Notes under the pieces: model-generated | What the model was told of the DNA's origin: nothing | Databases searched by the model: none | What the model saw: only the letters and a program-made list of their open reading frames with translations | NCBI RefSeq assembly: GCF_900141905.1 | Contig: NZ_FQZF01000019.1 | Coordinates: forward strand, 45,263 to 109,262 | Source of the DNA: Muricoccus roseus | Lineage (GTDB): Bacteria > Pseudomonadota > Alphaproteobacteria > Acetobacterales > Acetobacteraceae | Length of the DNA stretch: 64,000 bases | Direction: 5' to 3' | In this document: in pieces, positions 17,912 through 25,627 of the stretch | Numbering within the stretch: the stretch's first letter is position 1 | How the letters are laid out: every line of letters starts with the position of its first letter | Program-made: the position numbers and the translations under genes

Positions 17912-18693
17912 GGGTCGCGCTTCTGACCGGCGCGGGGCGGGGGATCGGCCTGGCGGTCGCGCGGCGGCTGGCGGCGGACGGCTACGCCATCGCGGCGGTG
18001 GATGCGGACCGTGCGGCGCTGGATGCGCTCTCCCTCGGCGTGCCGGTGCTGACGGCGGCGCTGGATGTGCGCCAGCGGACCGCGCTGGACGGGTTCGTGG
18101 CGCGGGTGGAGGGGGAGCTGGGGCCGATCGAGGCGGTGGTTCCCGCGGCCGGCATTGCGCGTTCCGCCCCCGCCGAGGCGATGGCGCCGCGGGACTGGCA
18201 GGACGTGCTGGACGTGAATCTCTCCGGCAGCTTCCACTGCTTCGCCGCCGCGGCGCCGGCCATGCTGGCGCGCGGCCGCGGCGCGATGGTGGGCATCGCC
18301 TCCATCACCGGGCGCGGCGGCCAGCCGGCGCGCGCGAGCTACGCGGCCTCGAAATGGGGGCTGATCGGGCTGGTGAAGAGCCTGGCGGTGGAATGGGGGC
18401 ACCGGGGCCTGCGGGTGAACGCCGTGGCGCCGAACGGCGTGGACACGCCGATGCTGACCCAGGGCGTGCCCGCCGCGTTCCGCGAGGGCGTGATGCTGGA
18501 CCGCACGCCGATGGGGCGCTTCGCGCGGCCGGAGGAGGTGGCGGCCGCGATCGCCTTCCTCCTCTCGGCGGAGGCCGGCTATGTCAACGGCACCGTGCTC
18601 GATGTCGATGGCGGGCTCACCGCCGGATTCCTCACCCACCGGCAGGGGCGCGACCATGCGCTGCGCCCGCCCGCCCAGGAGATGCCCGCATGA
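17908..18693 (+). CDS. Short-chain dehydrogenase/reductase
   Basis: This 261-residue SDR starts with GTG in a GTGA overlap. It has LTGAGRGIG and the catalytic YAASK, but where most SDRs have NNAG it has PAAG, so the conserved asparagine is missing. That residue supports the proton relay in classical SDRs, so the enzyme may be slower or use an altered relay (inference). The C-terminus carries an extra polar tail (residues about 240-261) beyond the usual DVDGGL end. It precedes the GST gene with another ATGA overlap. Confidence 0.88.
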   Translation: MRVALLTGAGRGIGLAVARRLAADGYAIAAVDADRAALDALSLGVPVLTAALDVRQRTALDGFVARVEGELGPIEAVVPAAGIARSAPAEAMAPRDWQDVLDVNLSGSFHCFAAAAPAMLARGRGAMVGIASITGRGGQPARASYAASKWGLIGLVKSLAVEWGHRGLRVNAVAPNGVDTPMLTQGVPAAFREGVMLDRTPMGRFARPEEVAAAIAFLLSAEAGYVNGTVLDVDGGLTAGFLTHRQGRDHALRPPAQEMPA

Positions 18694-19289
18694 AGGTCTA
18701 TTTTTCCCCCGCCTCGCCTTTCGTGCGCAAGGTGATGGTCTGCGCGCAGGAGCTGGGGCTGGAGGTCGAGCGGCTGCCGAGCCAGGCGCATCCGGTGGAG
18801 CGCGACCGCGTGATCGTGGCCGACAACCCGCTGGGCCAGGTGCCCACCTTCTTCGCGGATGACGGCACGGTGCTCTACGACAGCCGGGTGATCTGCGAAT
18901 ATCTCGATGCGGTGGCGGGCGGGGGGCGGCTGTTTCCTGCGCCCGGGCCGGGGCGCTGGCGCGCGCTGGTGGAGCAGAGCCTGGGGGACGGGCTGATCGA
19001 TGCCGCCCTGCTGGCCCGCTACGAGGCCGTGGTGCGGCCGGCCGAGGCGCGCTTCGAGCCCTGGGTGGGTGGGCAGATGGACAAGATCGCGGTTGCGCTC
19101 GACCGGATGCAGGAATGGGCGCCGTCGCTGCGGGGGCGGGTGGATATCGGCACCATCACGCTCGGCTGCGCCCTGGGCTATCTCGACTTCCGCTTTCCCG
19201 ATCTGGACTGGCGCGGGGGCCGCGACGCCCTGGCCGGCTGGTACGCGGAGTTCGGCCGGCGGCCTTCCATGGCCGCTTCGGCGCCCTGA
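18690..19289 (+). CDS. Glutathione S-transferase family protein
   Basis: The 199-residue protein has an N-terminal thioredoxin-like domain (MKVYFSPASPFVRKVMVCAQ) with a likely catalytic serine around residue 6-9, the cis-proline segment LGQVPTF and the glutathione-binding YDSRVICEYLD, followed by an all-helical domain. Many bacterial GSTs in catabolic operons conjugate or isomerise electrophilic intermediates such as enones. Being the last gene of an operon with a ketone desaturase, it may handle such a product. It ends 58 bp before the convergent LacI gene. Confidence 0.88.
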   Translation: MKVYFSPASPFVRKVMVCAQELGLEVERLPSQAHPVERDRVIVADNPLGQVPTFFADDGTVLYDSRVICEYLDAVAGGGRLFPAPGPGRWRALVEQSLGDGLIDAALLARYEAVVRPAEARFEPWVGGQMDKIAVALDRMQEWAPSLRGRVDIGTITLGCALGYLDFRFPDLDWRGGRDALAGWYAEFGRRPSMAASAP

Positions 19290-19346
19290 TTCGGTGCCCT
19301 GATACGGCCGGGGCGGGTCCGACGGGGTGAGGGGCCGCGTGCCGCC

Positions 19347-20345
19347 TCAGGCTGACTGGCGGATGATGAGGCTGCGCGCGATCGTCACCAGCATCGGAAC
19401 CTCCGCCCCTGCCTCGGCCGATTCGAAGGCGGAGCGCACGGCCGTGGCCGTGGATTCGTGGTGCACGCTCAGGGTGGTCATCGCCGGGCGGATATGGGCG
19501 GTCCAGTCCGCATTGCCGAAGCCGATCACCGCCACGTCCTCCGGCACGCGCAGGCCGCGGTCGTGGAGCGCGGCCATGGCGCCAAGGGCGATCACGTCGC
19601 TTCCGGCCTGAACGCCGCGGAAGGGCGTGCCGGCGTCCAGGCTTCGCTGGATGGCGTCATAGCCGGCCTCGTAGCTGAAGACGGCGTCGTGCACGAGGTC
19701 GCGCCGCAGGGGCTGGTCCGCCTCCGACAGCGCGGCGCGGTATCCGCGATAGCGTTCCGCGCCCAGGGCGGAGCTGTTGATGCGGCCCACATACATCGCC
19801 GGGGTCCGCCCGGTTTCGATCAGCCGGCGCACCCCCAGCCGGCTGGCCGCGAATTCCTCATGCACGATGGAGGGGATGCCGCGCTCATCGAGGCGCTGCG
19901 CGAGCGAGAGGATGATCAGGCCGCTCCGCTGGAGCTCCGCCAGGGCGGCGTCCAGCTCCGGCGGAATACGGTCCGTGGTGGCGAGGCAAATACCCCGCAG
20001 CCCGAGAGAGGGCGCGAGCGCGAGGAAGCTGCGGAGGCGGTCCGCGCTGTGGTTGAGGTTGTAGAGCAGCACGTCCAGCCGGATCTGGCCCAGGGCGGCC
20101 TGCACATGCTTGGTGAGGGCGGAATAGAGGTTCTGCTCGATATCCCCGACCAGCAGCGCGACGCTGCGGCCGCGACCGCTGCGCAGCCCCTGGGCCATGC
20201 GGTTCGGCTGGAAGCCCAGTTCCAGCGCCGCTGCGAGAACGCGTTCCCGTGCCTGGCTGTTCACCGTCTCCCGGCCATTGAGGACGCGGGAGACGGTGGC
20301 CGAGGAGACGCCCGCGCGCTTCGCGACATCGAGCACGGTCGTCAT
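19347..20345 (-). CDS. LacI family transcriptional regulator
   Basis: The 332-residue protein begins with a LacI helix-turn-helix (TTVLDVAKRAGVSSATVSRVLNG, residues 2 to about 25, with the hinge by residue 60) and continues with a periplasmic-binding-type effector domain (VALLVGDIEQNLYSALTKHV, and VIGFGNADW near the end). The ATG at 20345 is preceded by GGAGAG. It is divergent from the aldehyde dehydrogenase gene. Matching LacI-type dyads occur before that gene and before the M19 gene, so this protein probably represses both transcripts in response to the imported substrate or a product. Confidence 0.93.
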   Translation of the reverse strand: MTTVLDVAKRAGVSSATVSRVLNGRETVNSQARERVLAAALELGFQPNRMAQGLRSGRGRSVALLVGDIEQNLYSALTKHVQAALGQIRLDVLLYNLNHSADRLRSFLALAPSLGLRGICLATTDRIPPELDAALAELQRSGLIILSLAQRLDERGIPSIVHEEFAASRLGVRRLIETGRTPAMYVGRINSSALGAERYRGYRAALSEADQPLRRDLVHDAVFSYEAGYDAIQRSLDAGTPFRGVQAGSDVIALGAMAALHDRGLRVPEDVAVIGFGNADWTAHIRPAMTTLSVHHESTATAVRSAFESAEAGAEVPMLVTIARSLIIRQSA

Positions 20346-20408
20346 GCGCTCTCCATTTCCGTCTGGTCCCTGAGCTGCCGCGGGCCAAGCTAGCGGAGCC
20401 GTGGCTGG

Positions 20409-20458
20409 TTGACACGATCTGCATCGCACCGTCCTATGCCAGGGAAGTAAACGTTTTC
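20409..20458 (+). promoter_or_regulatory. Promoter and LacI-type operator of the aldehyde dehydrogenase gene
   Basis: A consensus -35 TTGACA (20409-20414), 17-bp spacer and TCCTAT (20432-20437) form a sigma-70-type promoter. Ten bases further, GTAAACGTTTTC (20447-20458) is a 12-bp dyad with one mismatched pair and the central AAACGTTT typical of LacI/PurR-family operators. It overlaps the expected transcription start, so bound repressor would block initiation. It also lies about 100 bp from the divergent LacI gene and could mediate autoregulation. Confidence 0.7.
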
Positions 20459-20484
20459 CCGAGCCTTAGGAAGAGGACCGCCCC

Positions 20485-21918
20485 ATGTCGCACGAGCACG
20501 AGTTCTTCATCGGCGGACAGTGGGTGAAGCCGGCTTCCAGCGCCACGGCGGATCTGGTGGACCCCTCCACGGAGCGGCCCTTCGCCAGCATCGCGATGGG
20601 GAATGCCGAGGACGTGGACCGGGCCGTGAAGGCGGCCAGGGCGGCCTTCCCCGGCTTCGCCGACACCAGCGTCGCTGAGCGACTGGAGCTGCTCCGCCGG
20701 ATCCTCGCGGCCTTCGATCGCCGGCGGGACCAGATGGCGGCGGTGCTGTCGCGCGAGATGGGGGCGCCGGCGAAGAGCGCGCTTTCCGCCCAGGTGGCGA
20801 GCGGCCCCAACCACCTGGCCGAGATGGTCCGGACACTGGAGAGCTTCGCCTTCGAGACGCGCCGCGGCACGACCGTGATCCGGCGCGAGGCGATCGGCGT
20901 GTGCGGGCTGATCACGCCCTGGAACTGGCCGGTGAACCAGATTGTCTGCAAGGTGGCGCCCGCGCTGGCGGCGGGCTGCACCATGGTGCTGAAGCCGAGC
21001 GAGATCGCGCCGCTCAACGCGCTGATCTTCGCCGAGATCCTGGAGGAGGCGGGCACGCCGCCCGGCGTGTTCAACCTGGTGAACGGGGATGGCCCGACCG
21101 TGGGGCGGGCGCTTTCCTCGCATCCGGAGGTGGACATGATGTCCTTCACCGGATCCACCCTCGCCGGTATCGACGTGGCGGCCCAGGCGGCCCGCACGGT
21201 GAAGCGCGTCGCGCAGGAGCTCGGCGGGAAGTCGCCGAACGTAATCCTGCCGGATGCGGAGATCGCGAAGGCGGTGCGCCTCGGCGTGCTGCGCTGCTTC
21301 GGCAACAGTGGCCAGTCCTGCAGCGCGCCGACGCGCATGCTGGTGCATGAGGCGGATTACGAGGTCGCCGCGGCCGCCGCGCGGGAGGCGGCTGAATCCC
21401 TGCGGACCGGCGCGCCTTCCGATCCCGCGACCGATCTCGGCCCGCTGGTCAGCCGGGCGCAATTCGACAAGGTGCAGCGGCTGATCGAGGCGGGGATCGA
21501 GGAAGGCGCGGAGCTGATCACGGGCGGCCCCGGCAGGCCGGAAGGGCTGGACCGCGGATACTATGCCCGCCCCACCGTGTTCGGCCGCGTCTCGCCCGAG
21601 ATGCGGATCGCGCGGGAGGAGATCTTCGGCCCCGTTCTCTGCATCCTCACCTACTCGGACGAGGAGGAGGCGGTGCGGCTGGCCAATGACACGCCTTATG
21701 GGCTCGCGGCCTTCGTGCAGTCCGGCGATCCGGCGCGGGCGGCGCGCGTCGCGGCGCGCATCCGGGCGGGTGTGGTGCAGATCAACTATCCGCCGCTGGA
21801 CCGCGGCGCGCCCTTCGGCGGCTACAAGGCCTCGGGCAATGGCCGCGAATGGGGGGAGCACGGGCTTTCCGAGTTCCTGGAGACCAAGGCGGTCATCGGC
21901 GACGCCTCTGGCGCGTGA
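20485..21918 (+). CDS. NAD(P)-dependent aldehyde dehydrogenase
   Basis: The 477-residue protein is a standard aldehyde dehydrogenase. It has ITPWNWPVNQ near 143, cofactor loop FTGSTLAG near 221, general base Glu245 in ELGGKSPNV, catalytic Cys279 in GNSGQSCSAPTRM, and EEIFGPVL in the C-terminal third. It would oxidise an aldehyde to the acid with NAD(P)+. It opens the LacI-linked block and is separated by 113 bp from the M19 gene, which has its own promoter and operator. The aldehyde substrate is unknown. Confidence 0.93.
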   Translation: MSHEHEFFIGGQWVKPASSATADLVDPSTERPFASIAMGNAEDVDRAVKAARAAFPGFADTSVAERLELLRRILAAFDRRRDQMAAVLSREMGAPAKSALSAQVASGPNHLAEMVRTLESFAFETRRGTTVIRREAIGVCGLITPWNWPVNQIVCKVAPALAAGCTMVLKPSEIAPLNALIFAEILEEAGTPPGVFNLVNGDGPTVGRALSSHPEVDMMSFTGSTLAGIDVAAQAARTVKRVAQELGGKSPNVILPDAEIAKAVRLGVLRCFGNSGQSCSAPTRMLVHEADYEVAAAAAREAAESLRTGAPSDPATDLGPLVSRAQFDKVQRLIEAGIEEGAELITGGPGRPEGLDRGYYARPTVFGRVSPEMRIAREEIFGPVLCILTYSDEEEAVRLANDTPYGLAAFVQSGDPARAARVAARIRAGVVQINYPPLDRGAPFGGYKASGNGREWGEHGLSEFLETKAVIGDASGA

Positions 21919-21924
21919 AGAAGG

Positions 21925-21979
21925 CTTGACAGTGCCGGACGCGGCCCTTCAAGCTGCGGCCCGGCGAGAAAACGATTTC
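21925..21979 (+). promoter_or_regulatory. Second LacI-type operator and promoter, before the M19 gene
   Basis: A perfect TTGACA (21925-21930) is followed at 17 bp by a weak TTCAAG (21948-21953) and then by the dyad GAAAACGATTTC (21968-21979, one mismatched pair). The dyad and its flank (TTTCCCGAG) closely resemble the operator at 20447-20458. Matching sequence and matching placement after a TTGACA box indicate that one LacI regulator controls both transcripts. The -10 is weak. Confidence 0.6.
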
Positions 21980-22031
21980 CCGAGGTGCCCGATGGCGGCG
22001 CCTCCACGCTCCTTCCTGGGACGGTGCGCGC

Positions 22032-23000
22032 ATGTTGATCGACGGTCTGCAATGCGGCCATTTCGGCCGCGACATCTTCCAACAGCTGCGGCAGGCCGAT
22101 ATCGGCTGTGTCACCGTGACCTGCGGCTTCTGGGAGGATCCGCTGGAATCCCTCGACAGCCTCGGCCGCTGGCGGGATCTGGTGCGCGAGAATGCCGATC
22201 TCGTTGATGAGGCCCGGGGCGCGGCGGATATCCGCCGCATCGTGGAAAGCGGCCGCACCGCGCTTATCATGGGCTTCCAGAACTCGGACCTGTTCGGCGG
22301 CCGCATCCGGCTGGTGGAGATGTTCGCCGAGCTCGGCGTGCGCGTGGTCCAGCTCACCTACAACAACCAGAACGCACTTGGCGGCTCTTGCTACGAGGAG
22401 GAGGATTCCGGCCTTGCGCGCTTCGGCCGCGAGGTGGTGCGGGAGCTGAACCGGGCCGGCGTGCTGATCGACCTCTCCCATGTCGGGGACCGCACCTCGC
22501 TCGATGCCATCCGGCATTCCGAGAAGCCAGTGGCCATCACCCATGCCAATCCCAAGCGCCTGTTCGACCACCGGCGTAACAAGTCGGACGAGGTGATCCG
22601 CGCCCTGGCCGAACGGGGCGGCGTGATCGGCTGCGCCACCTACCGCAACATCACGGGGGACGCGTATTGCGGTTCCGTCGAGAAGTGGTGCGAGATGGTG
22701 GCGCGCACGGTGGACATCGCCGGGATCGACCATGTCGCGATCGGCACGGATCGCAGCCACCACTTCACCAAGCCCGATTACGACTGGATGCGGATGGGGC
22801 GCTGGACGCGCGGCGTCGATCTCGGCGCCTCCCCGCCCTCGCGCCCCGGCAAGGCGCCGCCGCCGGACTGGCTGATCGAGGTGCGCGACATCGGCAAGAT
22901 CGAGGGCGGCCTCGCCTCGGTCGGCTTCTCCGCGGAGGAGGTGGCCAAGATCGCGCATGGCAACTGGCTGCGCCTCTATGGGGAGGTTTTCGGATGCTGA
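22032..23000 (+). CDS. Membrane dipeptidase (peptidase M19)-like protein with altered metal site
   Basis: The 322-residue protein has the M19 (renal dipeptidase) barrel: QLTYNNQNALGGSC, IDLSHVGDRT and ITHANPKRLFDHRRNKSDE, plus VAIGTDRSHHF near the C-terminal end of the barrel. The two histidines of IDLSH and ITH are present. The N-terminal metal motif (normally DGHND) reads IDGLQCGHF, and the usual bridging glutamate segment reads MGFQNSD. The canonical binuclear zinc site therefore looks incomplete, and a different chemistry is possible. The stop overlaps the ABC ATPase start by seven bases, so it acts with that importer. Confidence 0.82.
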   Translation: MLIDGLQCGHFGRDIFQQLRQADIGCVTVTCGFWEDPLESLDSLGRWRDLVRENADLVDEARGAADIRRIVESGRTALIMGFQNSDLFGGRIRLVEMFAELGVRVVQLTYNNQNALGGSCYEEEDSGLARFGREVVRELNRAGVLIDLSHVGDRTSLDAIRHSEKPVAITHANPKRLFDHRRNKSDEVIRALAERGGVIGCATYRNITGDAYCGSVEKWCEMVARTVDIAGIDHVAIGTDRSHHFTKPDYDWMRMGRWTRGVDLGASPPSRPGKAPPPDWLIEVRDIGKIEGGLASVGFSAEEVAKIAHGNWLRLYGEVFGC

Positions 23001-23773
23001 ACACGCAGGACATCCGGATCGAGGATGTCACCCGCACCTATGGCGTGCGCGGGGCGGAGCTGCATGCGCTCGGCCCGATCTCCGTCACTCTGGAGCCGGG
23101 CAAGACCACGGCCATCGTCGGCCCCAGCGGCTGCGGCAAGAGCACGCTGCTCCGCATTATGGGCGGGCTCGACAGGCCCTCCTCCGGCCGCGTGCTGCTC
23201 GGCGGGCAGGTGGCGAAGGAGGGGACGACCGGGATCGGCGTCGTCTTCCAGCGGGACCTGCTGCTGGACTGGCGCAACGTGCTGGACAATGTGCTGCTCC
23301 CCGCCCAGCTCCAGCACCGGGATCTCGGCCAGGCGCGCAGCCGGGCACTGATGCTGCTGCGCGAGCTGGGGGTGGGGGACTTCGCCATGCGCCAGCCCTG
23401 GGAGCTGTCCGGCGGGATGCGCCAACGCGTCGCGATCGCGCGGGCGCTGCTCTGCGACCCCGCCTTCCTGCTGATGGATGAGCCCTTCTCCGCCCTCGAT
23501 GCGCTGACGCGTGACCAGATGGGCGTTCTGCTCCAGCGGGTGCAGAATGCGGGGCAGACCACCTCGGTGCTCATCACCCACAGCATTCCGGAAGCGGTGT
23601 TCCTGTCGGACCGGGTGCTGGTGATGTCCGGCCGCCCCGGGATGATCCTGGACGACATTCCGGTGGACCTGCCGCGTCCGCGCCCGCTTTCCCTGCGCGA
23701 CGAGCCCGAGTTCACCGCCCTGACCCGCCGGATCCGCATGCATTTCGAGCGCACGGGAGTTCTGACCGCATGA
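22994..23773 (+). CDS. ABC transporter ATPase, nitrate/sulfonate/taurine (SsuB/TauB) type
   Basis: The 259-residue ATPase has Walker [13 protein letters not shown] near residue 43, Q-loop VFQRDLLLDWRNVLDNV, signature LSGGMRQRVAIARAL and Walker B FLLMDEPFSALDA. The VFQ...LLDW.NV pattern is typical of SsuB/TauB-like importers. It overlaps the M19 gene and the permease gene, so all are translationally coupled. It powers import of the ligand bound by the protein encoded at 24623. Confidence 0.92.
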   Translation: MLNTQDIRIEDVTRTYGVRGAELHALGPISVTLEPGKTTAIVGPSGCGKSTLLRIMGGLDRPSSGRVLLGGQVAKEGTTGIGVVFQRDLLLDWRNVLDNVLLPAQLQHRDLGQARSRALMLLRELGVGDFAMRQPWELSGGMRQRVAIARALLCDPAFLLMDEPFSALDALTRDQMGVLLQRVQNAGQTTSVLITHSIPEAVFLSDRVLVMSGRPGMILDDIPVDLPRPRPLSLRDEPEFTALTRRIRMHFERTGVLTA

Positions 23774-24591
23774 GCCAGGCCTCCGCCGCCGCGGCGATCG
23801 CCACCCCAGAGGCCGCGCCCCGCCGCCTCCGCAGCAGCTTCCTTCTTCCGGTGCTGAGCGGCATCGGAGGCCTGCTTCTCTGGGAGCTGGCGGTGCATGC
23901 CTTTGCGCTGCCCTCCTACCTTCTTCCCGCGCCGAGCGAGGTGATGGTGGTGATGGTGGAGAAGTGGCGGCTCCTGCTCGACCAGCTCCAGTACACCGCG
24001 CTGGCCGCGGTCGTCGGCTTCGTGATCGCGCTCGTCATCTCCATCGTGCTCGGCGCGCTCATCGCCGCGTCGCCGGCGGTGGAGCGGGTGATCTATGTGT
24101 GGCTCGTGGTGTTCCACGCCATTCCGAAGGTGGTGGTCGCGCCGCTGCTGCTGGTGTGGATCGGGTTCGGGCTGCAGAGCAGCATCATCTTCGTCGTCGT
24201 CTTCACCTTCTTTCCTATGCTGGTGAACACGGTGACGGGGCTGCGCTCGGCGGATCCGGAGCTGTTGCTCGTCACACGGTCCATGGGCGGCACGACCTGG
24301 CAGACGCTGCGGGCCATTCGCCTGCCGAGCGCGATGCCCAGCATCATCGCCGGCATCAAGATCTCCATCACCCTGGCGCCGCTCGGCGCGGTGATCGGGG
24401 AGTTCGTGGCCTCAAACAAGGGGCTCGGCCACATGCTCATCCAGTCCGTCGGCAGCCTGGAGGTGCCGACGGCCTTCGCCGCGGTGGTGGTCGTCTCCAT
24501 CCTCGGCATCCTCACCTGGTACCTGGCCGAATGGCTCGAGCGCGTGGCCATTCCCTGGCATGCCAGCCAGCGTGGCCGTGCCGCCGAATAG
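23770..24591 (+). CDS. ABC transporter permease, SsuC/TauC type
   Basis: The 273-residue protein has about six membrane helices (first near residues 30-50) and the permease coupling loop TWQTLRAIRLPSAMPSIIAG, followed by LGAVIGEFVASNKGLG, which are family hallmarks. It overlaps the ATPase stop in ATGA. As in SsuC systems it would work as a homodimer. Its substrate follows from the binding protein and is not known. Confidence 0.92.
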   Translation: MSQASAAAAIATPEAAPRRLRSSFLLPVLSGIGGLLLWELAVHAFALPSYLLPAPSEVMVVMVEKWRLLLDQLQYTALAAVVGFVIALVISIVLGALIAASPAVERVIYVWLVVFHAIPKVVVAPLLLVWIGFGLQSSIIFVVVFTFFPMLVNTVTGLRSADPELLLVTRSMGGTTWQTLRAIRLPSAMPSIIAGIKISITLAPLGAVIGEFVASNKGLGHMLIQSVGSLEVPTAFAAVVVVSILGILTWYLAEWLERVAIPWHASQRGRAAE

Positions 24592-24622
24592 TGCAAGCCA
24601 ACCACCCTACAGGAGCAGACCG

Positions 24623-25621
24623 ATGACCACGATCCCCGCGTTCCGCCGTCGCAGCCTGCTGCTGGGCGCGGCCGGCAGCCTGGCCCTGCCCTCGCTCGTC
24701 CGCGCGCAGGGGGCGGAGAGGATCCGCATCCTGCTCGACTGGGGCTGGCTGCCCTATCATTCGGCCTTCTTCCTTGCGCAGGAGAAGGGCTACTTCCGCG
24801 ACGCGGGGGTGGAGGTCGAGATCGAGCAGGGGCGCGGTTCCAACACCACCGCCATCGTGGTCGGCCAGCGCAGCTACGACATGGGGCACCTGAACATCAC
24901 CAACGCGGCGGCGGCCATCGCCAAGGGGGTGCCGCTGAAGTCCGTGGCCGTGTACCAGCACCGCACCTCCGCCTCCTTCGTCGGCATCAAGGGGCGGGTG
25001 AGCCTGACGGGGCCGGATTCCCTCAAGGGGCTGAAGATCGGCAGCACGCCGGGCGGCTCGGACGGGCTCAGCCTTTCCGTCTTCAAGCGGTCCAACAACA
25101 TTCCGGACAGCGCGCTGAACGTCATCTCGCTCGATGCCTCCTCCAAGACGGCGGCGTTGCTGACGGGGCAGGTGGACGTGGTCAGCGGCGACAGCCACGC
25201 CTACCGCGCCATCGTGATGGGGGCCGGGCATGAGCCGGAGGTGCTGGAGCTCGCCCGCTATGGCGTGCCGCTTCTCGGCTTCGGCTTCGCCGCCAACGAG
25301 CAGGCGGTGAAGGACAAGCCCGAGGGCATCCGCCGCGTGCTCACCGCCATGCGCCGCGCCTTCGCGGATGCCGCGAACGACACGGAGGCGGCCTGCACCC
25401 TCATTCGCGGCAAGGTGCAGGTGGCCGGCAACCAGGCGCAATGCGTGAACTACACCCGGGGCCTGCAGGCGCTGAGCCAGTCGCCCACGGATGCGGGCTG
25501 GGGGCGGCAGACCGAGGCGGAGTGGAAGGCGCTGGTGGACACGCTGACGGCGGTGGGCGAAATCCGGCAGCAGCGCCCGGTCGAGAGCTATTTCACCAAC
25601 GACCTGCTCCCCCGGGCATAG
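24623..25621 (+). CDS. ABC transporter substrate-binding protein, NMT1/SsuA-like
   Basis: The 332-residue protein starts with RRRSLLLGAAGSLALPS, a twin-arginine-like leader that ends at VRAQG near residue 29. The mature part shows the NMT1/THI5-like pattern LDWGWLPYHSAFFLAQEKGY and DAGVEVEIEQGRGS, then GLKIGSTPGGSDGLS. Members bind pyrimidine precursors, sulfonates, nitrate or aromatic acids. A good AGGAGCAG precedes the ATG at 24623. The neighbours (M19-like, flavoprotein, amidohydrolase) suggest an organic nitrogen compound, but that is inference. Confidence 0.9.
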   Translation: MTTIPAFRRRSLLLGAAGSLALPSLVRAQGAERIRILLDWGWLPYHSAFFLAQEKGYFRDAGVEVEIEQGRGSNTTAIVVGQRSYDMGHLNITNAAAAIAKGVPLKSVAVYQHRTSASFVGIKGRVSLTGPDSLKGLKIGSTPGGSDGLSLSVFKRSNNIPDSALNVISLDASSKTAALLTGQVDVVSGDSHAYRAIVMGAGHEPEVLELARYGVPLLGFGFAANEQAVKDKPEGIRRVLTAMRRAFADAANDTEAACTLIRGKVQVAGNQAQCVNYTRGLQALSQSPTDAGWGRQTEAEWKALVDTLTAVGEIRQQRPVESYFTNDLLPRA

Positions 25622-25627
25622 CCGGCC

